Program-made: the position numbers and the translations under genes
From: Paraburkholderia sprentiae WSM5005
GTDB lineage: Bacteria > Pseudomonadota > Gammaproteobacteria > Burkholderiales > Burkholderiaceae
Length of the DNA stretch: 64,000 nucleotides
Reading direction: 5' to 3'
Assembly: GCF_001865575.2 (NCBI RefSeq)
Contig: NZ_CP017561.2
Location: 2,418,001-2,482,000 of the forward strand
The notes under the pieces: generated by a model
Told to the model about the DNA's origin: nothing
What the model saw: only the letters and a program-made list of their open reading frames with translations
Database searches by the model: none
In this document: piece by piece, positions 27,797 to 36,014 of the stretch
How the letters are laid out: each line of letters begins with the position of its first letter
Numbering within the stretch: the stretch's first letter is position 1

Positions 27797-27829
27797 GCCG
27801 GCACCGAGCGACTCAGGCGCGGTGCCGGC
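27797..27829 (+). terminator. Strong hairpin after the CsbD-like gene
   Basis: A perfect 10-bp GC-rich stem GCCGGCACCG/CGGTGCCGGC with a 13-base loop lies 25 bases after the stop. The T-run is weak, so it may stabilise the 3' end or slow RNA polymerase rather than terminate efficiently. Confidence 0.45.
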
Positions 27830-27960
27830 AGCTGTCGTTGCTTCACTGTCCAGGGACCGTTTGTCTAGCCCTGTCATCGAGCCCGCCAGAGCCCGGGTTG
27901 TGCGCCATCAGTGTTGGCGGCGCACCGGGCGTTCAACCCATTCATAAAATTGCGCTCGCC

Positions 27961-29343
27961 ATGCCACACGCCCTGATTGTTGAAGACGATCCGAACAGCC
28001 TGTCTGGTCTGTCGGCGATCCTCGCCGCCGACGGCTTTTCTGTCGACACCGCCACCACGCTCGCCGAGGCTCGCGCCGCATTGACGCGCTTCATTCCCGA
28101 CGTCGTGCTCGTCGACCTGAATCTGCCGGACGGCAGCGGCCTCGATCTGTTGCAGCATCTTCCCGCGCATCCGCCGGGCGGCGCGCTTCCGGTGATCGTG
28201 ATGACCGGCAATGCGACGGTCGAGAGTGCGATCGAGGGCTTGCGGCACGGCATCTGGGACTATCTGCTGAAGCCGGTCAACATCCCGCGTCTGCGCAGCC
28301 TGCTCGCGCGCATTCCGCGGCCCTACGAGCTGACCGAGGAAGTGCAGGCGCTGCGCGCGTCGCTGCGTCAGCTCGGGCGCTTCGGCTCGATGCTCGGCCG
28401 CAGCGACGCGATTCAGCACGTGTACGACACGATCGAGCGTCTTGCGCCGACCGAAGCGGCGGTGCTGATCTCCGGCGAGGCCGGTACCGGCAAGCACATC
28501 GCGGCGCGCACGCTGCACGACATGAGCCGCCGCCGCAAAGGCCCGTTCGTCCCGTTCGATTGTCGCGAGGCGGCCGCGGGCGGCGCCACTCGTTCGCTCG
28601 AAAGCATGCTGTTCGGCCACGAACGCGCCGCGTTCGGCGGCACCGAGCAGCGCGAGCCGGGCCTGTTCGAACAGGCGAGCGGCGGCACGCTGTTCATCAA
28701 TGAAATCACCGAATTGCCGCGCACGCAGCAGGAGGCCCTGTTGCGCTCGCTCGATTCGCAGACCTTCATGCGCGTGGGTGGTACCAACCAGATCGTGACC
28801 GACTTCCGGCTGATCGCGTCGACGCGCAAGCCGCCGCGCACGGCGGTCGCGGACGGCTCGCTGCATCAGGACCTCGCGCTGCGCCTCGAAGCCGCCGCGG
28901 TCACGTTGCCGCCGCTGCGCGAGCGCGGCGAAGATCCGGTGCTGATCGCGCAGGCAGTCGTCGATCAACTGAACGTGGACGAGACCGCGCACCGTACGTC
29001 CGAGGTCGCGAAGCAGGCGGGGCCGAACTTCCTGCGCGAATGCCTCGCTTACGACTGGCCGGGCAACGTGCGAGAGCTGCACGAACGCGTGCGGCGCGCG
29101 TATCAGGCATCGGGTGACGTCATCGAGTCGTTGCGCGCCGACGAGGCAGGCACGGCGAACGGCCGCGATCTGAACGGCAGCCGCGTGCAGGTCACGGTCG
29201 GCACGCCGCTCGCGGATGTCGAAGAAATGCTGATTCGCGCGACGCTCGACGCGGTCGGCGGCACGCGCCATCGCGCGGCATCGTTGCTGGGAATCAGTCC
29301 GAAGACGCTATACAACAAGTTGCAGCGCATGCGCTTGAACTGA
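27961..29343 (+). CDS. NtrC-type response regulator with altered sigma-54 activator motifs
   Basis: A 460-residue protein with receiver (1-120), AAA+ domain (about 140-380) and Fis-type DNA-binding helix (420-460). The receiver is complete: Asp9/Asp10, phosphoacceptor Asp52, Thr82, Lys104. The AAA+ domain departs from the sigma-54 activator consensus. Walker A is GEAGTGKH (172-179), the GAFTGA loop is AAFGGT (223-228), and Walker B reads LFINEI with Asn247 where Asp is expected. WPGNVREL (sensor II) is normal. So phosphorylation and DNA binding look intact, while ATP hydrolysis and sigma-54 contact are questionable. The start ATG at 27961 begins MPHALIVEDDPN; the frame continues upstream without receiver homology. 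No histidine kinase gene is adjacent. Confidence 0.88.
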   Translation: MPHALIVEDDPNSLSGLSAILAADGFSVDTATTLAEARAALTRFIPDVVLVDLNLPDGSGLDLLQHLPAHPPGGALPVIVMTGNATVESAIEGLRHGIWDYLLKPVNIPRLRSLLARIPRPYELTEEVQALRASLRQLGRFGSMLGRSDAIQHVYDTIERLAPTEAAVLISGEAGTGKHIAARTLHDMSRRRKGPFVPFDCREAAAGGATRSLESMLFGHERAAFGGTEQREPGLFEQASGGTLFINEITELPRTQQEALLRSLDSQTFMRVGGTNQIVTDFRLIASTRKPPRTAVADGSLHQDLALRLEAAAVTLPPLRERGEDPVLIAQAVVDQLNVDETAHRTSEVAKQAGPNFLRECLAYDWPGNVRELHERVRRAYQASGDVIESLRADEAGTANGRDLNGSRVQVTVGTPLADVEEMLIRATLDAVGGTRHRAASLLGISPKTLYNKLQRMRLN

Positions 29344-29414
29344 ACGATCGGATGACCCGTGCCGCGGATGCGTGCCAAAGCTCGACGGCGGCTCGCACCG
29401 TTCGACGTGAATAA

Positions 29415-29450
29415 GAAATGGCGCCTTGAATCGCTTCGAGGCGCCATTTC
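29415..29450. terminator. Bidirectional terminator between the regulator and nagZ
   Basis: A 12-bp stem GAAATGGCGCCT/AGGCGCCATTTC with a 12-base loop between convergent genes. Confidence 0.75.
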
Positions 29451-29453
29451 CGT

Positions 29454-30482
29454 TTATGCGAATGCGCTGCGCACCAGCCTCTGCGCTTCGGCGTACCGCG
29501 GCTCGGCCATCAGCTTGCTCCACGTAAGCGCCTTGCCGCGCGGCCGCATGCGCTTCAGACGCCGCCGCGATTCCTTCGACGGCGTGACGCGCAGCGCGTC
29601 CAGCACCTTCTCCGCCTGGTCCGGCTGGTTGCAGATCAACACCATGTCGCAGCCGGCCTCGAGGGCGGCTGTCGCGCCTTCGGTCAACGTGCCGCCCTGG
29701 CGCGCAGCTTCCATCGACAGATCATCGCTGAAGATGGCACCTTCGAAGCCAAGCTTGCCGCGCAGGATGTCCTGCAACCAGATGCGCGAGAAGCCGGCCG
29801 GTTTCGCATCGACCTGCGGATAGACGACGTGCGCGGGCAGCACCGCGCCAAGCGATAGACCGAGCCAGTCGTACGGCGCGACGTCGTTGCCGAGGATCGC
29901 GTCGAGCGGGCGTTCGTCGACCGGCATCGCGACGTGCGAGTCCGCCTGCGCGAAGCCATGCCCCGGGAAATGCTTGCCGCAGTTGCTCATGCCGGCGAGT
30001 GCAAGGCCGTGGTTCAAGCTTTTCGCGAGCAGCGCGACCACGCGCGGATCGCGGTGGAAAGCGCGATCGCCGATGACCTGCGAGTGTCCGTAATCGAGGT
30101 CGAGCACCGGCGTGAAACTCATGTCGATACCGCACGCGCGCAGTTCCGCGGCGAGAATGTAGCCGACCGCGGTCGTCACCTTGCTCGCGTGCAGCACGTC
30201 CTGGTCCCACAGCGCGCCCAGCTTGCCCATCGAGGGCAGCACCGTGAAGCCGTCGCTGCGAAAGCGCTGCACGCGCCCGCCTTCATGATCGACCGCGATC
30301 AGCAGATCCGGGCGAATCGCGCGAATTGCAGCGGTCAGCGCGACCAGTTGCGCGCGGCTCTCGTAGTGACGCGCGAACAGGATCACGCCGCCGGTCATCG
30401 GGTGAGCGAGACGCCTTTTGTCATCGCGATTCAGCGTTTTGCCGACCACATCGAGCATCACTGGTCCGGGTGTGGTTTTCAT
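29454..30482 (-). CDS. nagZ: Beta-N-acetylhexosaminidase, cytoplasmic
   Basis: A 342-residue GH3 enzyme that removes GlcNAc from anhydro-muropeptides in cell-wall recycling. It has no signal peptide. The NagZ signature KHFPGHGFAQADSHVAMP contains the catalytic His, and the nucleophile Asp lies in AIFSDDLSMEAA. DHEGGRVQRF is the typical N-terminal substrate loop. The ATG at 30482 is preferred over a TTG five codons upstream. It is last in the lepA-to-nagZ gene run. Confidence 0.94.
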   Translation of the reverse strand: MKTTPGPVMLDVVGKTLNRDDKRRLAHPMTGGVILFARHYESRAQLVALTAAIRAIRPDLLIAVDHEGGRVQRFRSDGFTVLPSMGKLGALWDQDVLHASKVTTAVGYILAAELRACGIDMSFTPVLDLDYGHSQVIGDRAFHRDPRVVALLAKSLNHGLALAGMSNCGKHFPGHGFAQADSHVAMPVDERPLDAILGNDVAPYDWLGLSLGAVLPAHVVYPQVDAKPAGFSRIWLQDILRGKLGFEGAIFSDDLSMEAARQGGTLTEGATAALEAGCDMVLICNQPDQAEKVLDALRVTPSKESRRRLKRMRPRGKALTWSKLMAEPRYAEAQRLVRSAFA

Positions 30483-30515
30483 CGAATTTGGCTGCAAAGG
30501 AGACTAATGCAATAC

Positions 30516-30541
30516 GAACGCGACCGGCGACGGTCGCGTTC
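30516..30541 (-). other. GNRA-type hairpin between acpS and nagZ
   Basis: A perfect 11-bp stem GAACGCGACCG/CGGTCGCGTTC closes a 4-base loop, GCGA on the plus strand and TCGC on the minus strand. On the operon (minus) strand no good T-run follows, so it may be a processing or stabilising structure rather than a terminator. Confidence 0.45.
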
Positions 30542-30548
30542 AACGTTT

Positions 30549-31016
30549 TTATTCGGTGACGGCGTGCGCGTCGGAAGTTCGAGATGCCGGCTCCTCGAGC
30601 GAGGCTTCCGTTCCGCGCGGCCGCTGCGTCTCGGCGATCACGAACGACACCGCGTAATCGCGCTCGTCGCTGATCGTCACGCGCGCCGTGATGCCGCGCG
30701 CGTCGAGCCAGTCGGCCAGTTCGCCAGAGGCGACCACCATCGGCTCGCCGCTTGGCCGGTTCAGCGTCTGCAACGCGCGCCATGTCATCGGCCAGTGCAT
30801 GCCGAGGCCGATCGCCTTCGAGAACGCCTCTTTCGCCGAGAAGCGCGTCGCGAGAAACGCGAGACCACGCGCCGCCGAACGGGCGTGGCGCGCGTGGTAG
30901 ACGCGCAGTTCGTCGGGACCGAGCACCTTTTCCGCGAAACGGCCATTGGTGCGACTCATCACCGCTGCTACGCGGCTCACTTGAACGATGTCGGTGCCGA
31001 TTCCGTAGATTGCCAT
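30549..31016 (-). CDS. acpS: Holo-(acyl carrier protein) synthase
   Basis: A 155-residue transferase that attaches 4'-phosphopantetheine to a serine of acyl carrier protein. Markers are [13 protein letters not shown] at the N-terminus, with the Mg-binding Asp, and [13 protein letters not shown]. The last 25 residues are an extension past the usual 126-residue E. coli end. It lies between pdxJ (24-base gap) and nagZ; its substrate AcpP is encoded 13 kb further on. Confidence 0.95.
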   Translation of the reverse strand: MAIYGIGTDIVQVSRVAAVMSRTNGRFAEKVLGPDELRVYHARHARSAARGLAFLATRFSAKEAFSKAIGLGMHWPMTWRALQTLNRPSGEPMVVASGELADWLDARGITARVTISDERDYAVSFVIAETQRPRGTEASLEEPASRTSDAHAVTE

Positions 31017-31040
31017 GCGTGCGTCCGTCGCGAGATTGCG

Positions 31041-31805
31041 TTATGCGCGCGCGCCGAGACGCGCGGCGACCATGATCGCCTTCATCTCGCGCACCGCGTT
31101 GTCCCAGCCCGCGAAGATCGCGTGCGCGACGATCGCATGGCCGATGTTGAGTTCGACGATGCCGTCGATCGCCGCGATCTGCTGCACGTTGGCGTAATGC
31201 AGGCCGTGGCCGGCGTTGACTTTGAGGCCGAGCGTCGCGCCGAATTCCACCGCGCGCACGATGCGCTCGTATTCGCGCTGTTGTTCCGCGGGATCGTGCG
31301 CTTCCGCGTAACGGCCGGTATGCAGCTCGATCACCGGCGCACCCGCCTCGTGCGCGGCCCGGATCTGCGCTTCCTCGGGGTCGATGAACAGCGACACGCG
31401 CGAGTTCGCGTCCGCGAGTTGCTTGCACGCGGCGCGCACCGCCTCGAACTGTCCTGCGACGTCGAGACCGCCTTCGGTCGTGAGTTCCTCGCGCTTTTCC
31501 GGCACGAGGCACACGTCGTGCGGTTGCACTGCGCACGCGATGTCGAGCATTTCCGGCGTGACCGCGCATTCGAGATTCATGCGCGTTTTCAGCAGCGGAC
31601 GCAGCGTGTGGACGTCCGCATCGACGATGTGCCGGCGGTCTTCACGCAGATGCAGCGTGATCGCGTCCGCGCCGGCTTCTTCGGCCATTAGCGCGGCGCG
31701 AATCGGATCGGGATAGGCCGTGCCGCGCGCGTTGCGCAGCGTGGCGACGTGGTCGATATTCACGCCCAGGTCGATCACGGTCGGCGAAGTCAGGAAGAAG
31801 CTCAT
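31041..31805 (-). CDS. pdxJ: Pyridoxine 5'-phosphate synthase
   Basis: A 254-residue TIM-barrel enzyme that closes the pyridoxine ring from 1-deoxyxylulose-5-phosphate and aminoacetone phosphate. Conserved parts include [46 protein letters not shown] and [10 protein letters not shown]. Its ATG overlaps the recO stop by ATGA, giving likely translational coupling, and acpS follows, as in E. coli recO-pdxJ-acpS. Confidence 0.96.
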   Translation of the reverse strand: MSFFLTSPTVIDLGVNIDHVATLRNARGTAYPDPIRAALMAEEAGADAITLHLREDRRHIVDADVHTLRPLLKTRMNLECAVTPEMLDIACAVQPHDVCLVPEKREELTTEGGLDVAGQFEAVRAACKQLADANSRVSLFIDPEEAQIRAAHEAGAPVIELHTGRYAEAHDPAEQQREYERIVRAVEFGATLGLKVNAGHGLHYANVQQIAAIDGIVELNIGHAIVAHAIFAGWDNAVREMKAIMVAARLGARA

Positions 31806-32707
31806 AGGTTCTGCAGGTCGATCAGGATCTGGCGGGTAGCAAGCGGCGCGCCGCCGAGATAGGTGTTGAGCAGGAAGCGCATCAGCGTTTTGCTTTGCGC
31901 GACGGTCTGCGCTCGATGGTAATCGTCCTTTTCCATATCGAGCAAGGTTTGTCCCGACACCACCGGCCACTGCGCGGGCCATTCGTCCGATGCCTCGCGC
32001 ACCCCGCGCTCGGGATCGAATACATAGCGGCGATCGGCGAGCACCGCTTGGCGCGCGACCGTGCGGTCGAGCGCCATCGCGTAACCGGTCTCGCGCAGCA
32101 GCACGCGTTCGAACGAGCGCAGCACCTGCACCGGCGGCTCATCGTGCGCGAGTCGCGTCAGCGTGACGACGTAGTGATGGAACAACTGAGGATGCGGGTC
32201 TTCGCGCGCGCAGAAGCGCACCAGCAGTTCGTTGACGTAGAAGCCGCACAGCAGCGCGTCGCCGGTCAGCGGCAGCATCCCGCCGACCCATTCGGCGCCG
32301 GTCAGCGTGCGCATTTCAGATTTGCCCGACCACGCGAGCGATAGCGGCTGGAACGTTTGCAGCACGCCGCGCAGCGCGGAGTGCGGGCGCTTTGCGCCCT
32401 TCGCGACGAGCGCGAGACGGCCGTGATCGCGCGACAGCACGTCGATGATCAGGCTGGTCTCGCGATACGGGTAGCTATGCAGTACGAACGCAGGCTGTTC
32501 GGTGATCCGGTATTCGGATGCGGAGGCGCGCGGCGCGCGACGCGCCGGCTTTTTGCCCGGCTCGCCATCGTCGGCGGATGCGCTTTTCGCGCTTTTTGCC
32601 AGGGCCGATGATTTCCGCGCGCTACGCGCGGGCGGCGACGGCTCGTGCTCCGGGTCGTCCCCAGCCGAGTCCGAATTCAGCGTCATCCACGCGTCATTCG
32701 TACCCAT
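31802..32707 (-). CDS. recO: DNA repair protein RecO with N-terminal extension
   Basis: A roughly 301-residue member of the RecFOR pathway that helps load RecA on SSB-coated gaps. The OB-fold begins with [20 protein letters not shown] and [15 protein letters not shown]; the C-terminal helical part follows. The usual protein starts close to AFVLHS, but here about 70 residues rich in Ser, Ala, Lys and Pro precede it. The start is uncertain: ATG 32707 lies inside the era coding end and ATG 32686 lies 8 bases past the era stop. Both keep most of the extension. Confidence 0.9.
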   Translation of the reverse strand: MGTNDAWMTLNSDSAGDDPEHEPSPPARSARKSSALAKSAKSASADDGEPGKKPARRAPRASASEYRITEQPAFVLHSYPYRETSLIIDVLSRDHGRLALVAKGAKRPHSALRGVLQTFQPLSLAWSGKSEMRTLTGAEWVGGMLPLTGDALLCGFYVNELLVRFCAREDPHPQLFHHYVVTLTRLAHDEPPVQVLRSFERVLLRETGYAMALDRTVARQAVLADRRYVFDPERGVREASDEWPAQWPVVSGQTLLDMEKDDYHRAQTVAQSKTLMRFLLNTYLGGAPLATRQILIDLQNL

Positions 32708-33593
32708 ACGCACGAAGCCCGGCTTCGTTGTCAGCCCAGCCGCTCTTCACCTTGACGAAGGTTTCGAGGTACACCGGCCCGTCGAACAGCTTTGCCATGT
32801 CGAGGCGCGCCTCGGTGCTGATCTGCTTCAGCTTCGCGCCCTTCTGGCCGATGATCATCGCCTTGTGCGTGTCGCGATCGACGAGGATCGTCGCGAAGAT
32901 ACGGCGCAGCCGCCCTTCGGTTTCGAACTTCTCGATCAGAACAGTGCTCGTGTACGGCAGTTCGTCGCCGGTCCAGCGGAACACTTTCTCGCGCAGGATT
33001 TCAGCGGCAAGAAAGCGCTCGCTGCGATCGGTGAGGTCGTCCTCGCCGTAGATCGGCTCGCCTTCCGGCAGGAACGGCTTGACGGTCGCCATCAGACGCT
33101 TGATGTCGTCGGCATTTTTCGCCGACAGCGGCACGATCTCGTTGAACTCGCGCAGCGTACTCATCTGCTGCATGAACGGAAACAGCGAGTCCTTGTCCGA
33201 CACGCGATCAAGCTTGTTCGCGATCAGCAGCGTCGGCACCTTCGTCGGGATCAGGTCGAGCACCTTCTGGTCGTCGGGGCCGAAGCGACCCGCCTCGATG
33301 ACGAACAGGATGGCGTCGACCGAAGTCAGCGTCGACGTGACGGCGCGATTCAGCGACCGGTTCAGCGCGCCGCTATGTTTGGTCTGGAAACCCGGCGTAT
33401 CGACGAAGACATACTGCGCGTCTTCGAGCGTGTGGATGCCGGTGATGCGATGGCGCGTGGTCTGCGCCTTACGCGACGTGATGCTGACTTTCTGGCCGAC
33501 CAGCGCGTTCATCAGCGTGGACTTGCCGACATTCGGACGGCCGACGATGGCGACCATGCCGCAGCGAAAACCAGTGGGAGTGGGAGCGTTCAT
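32694..33593 (-). CDS. era: GTPase Era
   Basis: A 299-residue GTPase that binds the 3' end of 16S rRNA during 30S assembly. G1 is [10 protein letters not shown]3 DTPGF, G4 NKLD, and the C-terminal KH domain contains [13 protein letters not shown]. The start [12 protein letters not shown] is the usual N-terminus. It sits between rnc (54-base gap) and recO, the classic rnc-era-recO order. Confidence 0.97.
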   Translation of the reverse strand: MNAPTPTGFRCGMVAIVGRPNVGKSTLMNALVGQKVSITSRKAQTTRHRITGIHTLEDAQYVFVDTPGFQTKHSGALNRSLNRAVTSTLTSVDAILFVIEAGRFGPDDQKVLDLIPTKVPTLLIANKLDRVSDKDSLFPFMQQMSTLREFNEIVPLSAKNADDIKRLMATVKPFLPEGEPIYGEDDLTDRSERFLAAEILREKVFRWTGDELPYTSTVLIEKFETEGRLRRIFATILVDRDTHKAMIIGQKGAKLKQISTEARLDMAKLFDGPVYLETFVKVKSGWADNEAGLRAYGYE

Positions 33594-33647
33594 ATTGGGA
33601 CTACGGCAGGTTCGGTTCGGCGCGCGCGAAGCGCACGCCGATGGCAA

Positions 33648-34928
33648 TCAATGGCCCGCATCGGCGACGCGCGTTTGCACCGCGCCGGCGACGCCGGGTT
33701 CGTGTTCGGCAGGCGCCGGAGCCGCCGAGACGACCGGTACGGGCGCAGCCGGTACGCTCGAGGCAGCAGTGCCCGGCACGGCTTCGCGGCCACGCTGACG
33801 ATCTGCGCCGCGAGCGTGCGACGGAACGTCGGCTTTGACGTCGGGAGTTTTATCCGCTACGGACGTTTCGGCCGGCTTGTCGACAGGTTTCTCGCCCGTA
33901 TGGATCGAAACCTTGTCGGCCCTCTCCGCTTTGTCGGATTTGTCGACGCGCTCCGGCTTGTCCTGCCCGCTGTACTCCACATGCGCAGCACGGATCACGG
34001 CCAGCGGCGCACCGGCCGCACCCGGCGCGGCACGCTCGGCTGCGGCTCTTTCGGTCGCTGATTTTTCCGCGCTGGGCTTGTCGGTATGGCCTTCGAGTGC
34101 GGCAGCCACACGCCCTTCACCGCGCGCCCCCTTGCGATCCGGTGTGCGTAAATCCAGCGCGGCCTGCACGCCGGTCACGCCCGGCACGATTTCCTGCTCG
34201 GCGTTTTTTGCTGCGCGCGCGCCCTTCGAGCGCTTCGACTTCGCAACCACGGCTGGCGCCGCGGCCATCACTTCGTCGAGCGCCTTCTTTGCGGCCGCCT
34301 GCTCGGCCGCGCGTCGGCTCGCGCCAGAGCCGGACACCTTGACCTCCAGCTTCGGCACGGTGCATTCGACTTCGAACTGCTGATTGTGCGCCGCACCATG
34401 CGTCGCAACGACCGTATAGGTCGGCAACGCGATTTTGCGGCCCTGCAGGTACTCCTGCAGCAGCGTCTTCGCGTCTTTGCCGAGTGTTCGTGGGTCGATA
34501 TGGTCGAGAATCGGCACGTAAAGACGCTTAATGACCGTCTGAGCAGCGTCGAAGCCACCATCGAGAAAGATCGCGCCGAGCACCGCCTCGAGAGTATCCG
34601 CGAGAATCGACGGCCGGCGGAAACCGCCGCTGCGCAACTCGCCCTCGCCGAGCCGCAGGCCCTCCGAAATATTGAGTGCCTGAGCGATCTCATACAGGGA
34701 CTGCTGCTTGACCAGATTGGCGCGCACGCGCGACAGGTCGCCTTCGTCGAGTTTGCCGAAACGTTGGAACAAAAGCGCAGCCACCGCGCAATTGAGAACG
34801 GAGTCGCCGAGAAATTCGAGCCGTTCGTTATGCGTGGAGCTATGACTGCGGTGGGTCAAAGCCTGGCGCAGCAATTCCGCATTGCGGAATTCGTAGCGCA
34901 AACGGCTTTCCAACGGAGATAGGGGCAT
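33648..34928 (-). CDS. rnc: Ribonuclease III with long C-terminal tail
   Basis: A 426-residue double-strand-specific endonuclease, about 200 residues longer than the 226-residue E. coli enzyme. The RIII signature [12 protein letters not shown] is at 34-45, with the second catalytic acidic residue in [15 protein letters not shown]. The dsRNA-binding domain runs from about 152 to 222 ([12 protein letters not shown] ... [15 protein letters not shown]). Residues 223-426 are Ala/Lys/Glu/Pro-rich and probably disordered. A large imperfect stem lies in the leader about 105-150 bases before the start codon. Confidence 0.95.
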   Translation of the reverse strand: MPLSPLESRLRYEFRNAELLRQALTHRSHSSTHNERLEFLGDSVLNCAVAALLFQRFGKLDEGDLSRVRANLVKQQSLYEIAQALNISEGLRLGEGELRSGGFRRPSILADTLEAVLGAIFLDGGFDAAQTVIKRLYVPILDHIDPRTLGKDAKTLLQEYLQGRKIALPTYTVVATHGAAHNQQFEVECTVPKLEVKVSGSGASRRAAEQAAAKKALDEVMAAAPAVVAKSKRSKGARAAKNAEQEIVPGVTGVQAALDLRTPDRKGARGEGRVAAALEGHTDKPSAEKSATERAAAERAAPGAAGAPLAVIRAAHVEYSGQDKPERVDKSDKAERADKVSIHTGEKPVDKPAETSVADKTPDVKADVPSHARGADRQRGREAVPGTAASSVPAAPVPVVSAAPAPAEHEPGVAGAVQTRVADAGH

Positions 34929-35032
34929 GGGCAGAGTATAACGCGGGCACCTGACCCGGCGGAAACGCGGGGCGCCAGCGGAAAAAGCGTGGTGAAGCGA
35001 CGTTACCGCAACTTCTTAAAGTAGCATGACAA

Positions 35033-35078
35033 CACGCCGCGGCCGAGGTAACCGGCTGCCGGTTATCGGCGCGGCGTG
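35033..35078 (-). promoter_or_regulatory. Long stem-loop in the lepB-rnc gap, candidate RNase III site
   Basis: Paired arms of 8, 5 and 7 base pairs (20 in all) are interrupted by 1- and 2-base bulges on one side and closed by a 3-base loop. The structure lies 105-150 bases upstream of the rnc ATG in the transcript. No T-run follows, so it does not look like an intrinsic terminator. In E. coli RNase III cleaves a stem in its own leader, which suggests a similar role here by inference. Confidence 0.5.
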
Positions 35079-35102
35079 CGAGAAGCGATCAATACGCGCG
35101 AC

Positions 35103-35996
35103 TCACTGGAAAGAGCCGATGCGTCGCAGATCGCTGAAGTTCATCCAGATGAAAAATGCGCGGCCGACGATATTACGCTCGGGCGCAAAGCCCCAGTACC
35201 GGCTATCCGCGCTGTTGTCGCGGTTATCGCCCATCATGAAGAGATTGCCCGGCGGCACTTTGCAGATCACCCCACGCGCGTTGTACTGGCAGTTGTCGCG
35301 ATATGGATAATCTTCCGCACCAACGATGAACGGCGGCACCGCCGGATTATTCAGAATCGCATTCTTGCGGCCGTCGATATCTTCCTGGAACTGCTTGGCA
35401 TAACCGAGCCGCTCTTCGTCGAGATAATCGGGCAGCGGCGTTTCGGGCACCGGCTTGCCGTTGATCGTCAGCTTCTTGTCCTGATACTCGATGACGTCGC
35501 CCGGCAGACCAATCACGCGCTTGATGTAGTCGACCGATTCGTCCTTCGGATAACGGAACACCACCACGTCGCCACGCTGGACTGGACGCCCCTGCGTGAT
35601 CTGCGTGTTGATGATTGGCAAACGAAGACCGTATTCGAATTTATTGACGAGGATGAAGTCGCCTACCAGCAGCGTCGGCACCATGGAGCCCGATGGGATC
35701 TTGAACGGCTCGACCACGAACGAACGCACGACGAACACAACCAGAATCACCGGAAAAAAGCTCGCCGTATATTCGAGCCACCACGGCTGACGTAGTTTGT
35801 CGTCGCGCAGACGCGCGCGCGTTTGCGCGGCATTTTCATCGGCGAAACGCTCGCCGATGCGTGCCTGCTGCCGATCGAACTCTGCGACCGCGGCTTCCGC
35901 CTCGCGGCGCCGTTTCGGCAGAAAAACCAGTTTGTCCGCGACCCATGCGACACCCGTCAAAACGACGAGCACAAAAAGAATCAGCGCAAAATTCAT
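35103..35996 (-). CDS. lepB: Signal peptidase I
   Basis: A 297-residue inner-membrane serine protease that removes signal peptides. Two N-terminal membrane segments (about 1-24 and 77-95) flank a cytoplasmic loop. The nucleophile Ser104 is in PSGSMVPTLL and the general base Lys159 in DYIKRVIGLPGD, with the same 55-residue spacing as E. coli. Box E MGDNRDNSADSRYWGF is present. It follows lepA after 18 bases and precedes rnc. Confidence 0.97.
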   Translation of the reverse strand: MNFALILFVLVVLTGVAWVADKLVFLPKRRREAEAAVAEFDRQQARIGERFADENAAQTRARLRDDKLRQPWWLEYTASFFPVILVVFVVRSFVVEPFKIPSGSMVPTLLVGDFILVNKFEYGLRLPIINTQITQGRPVQRGDVVVFRYPKDESVDYIKRVIGLPGDVIEYQDKKLTINGKPVPETPLPDYLDEERLGYAKQFQEDIDGRKNAILNNPAVPPFIVGAEDYPYRDNCQYNARGVICKVPPGNLFMMGDNRDNSADSRYWGFAPERNIVGRAFFIWMNFSDLRRIGSFQ

Positions 35997-36014
35997 AGGG
36001 TTCCGTTATTCAAC

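Noticed and set aside
27874..29271. A 465-residue minus-strand frame opposite the NtrC-type regulator
   Set aside because: Composition is Arg/Gln/Ala-rich with no motifs, while the plus frame encodes receiver, AAA+ and Fis domains.
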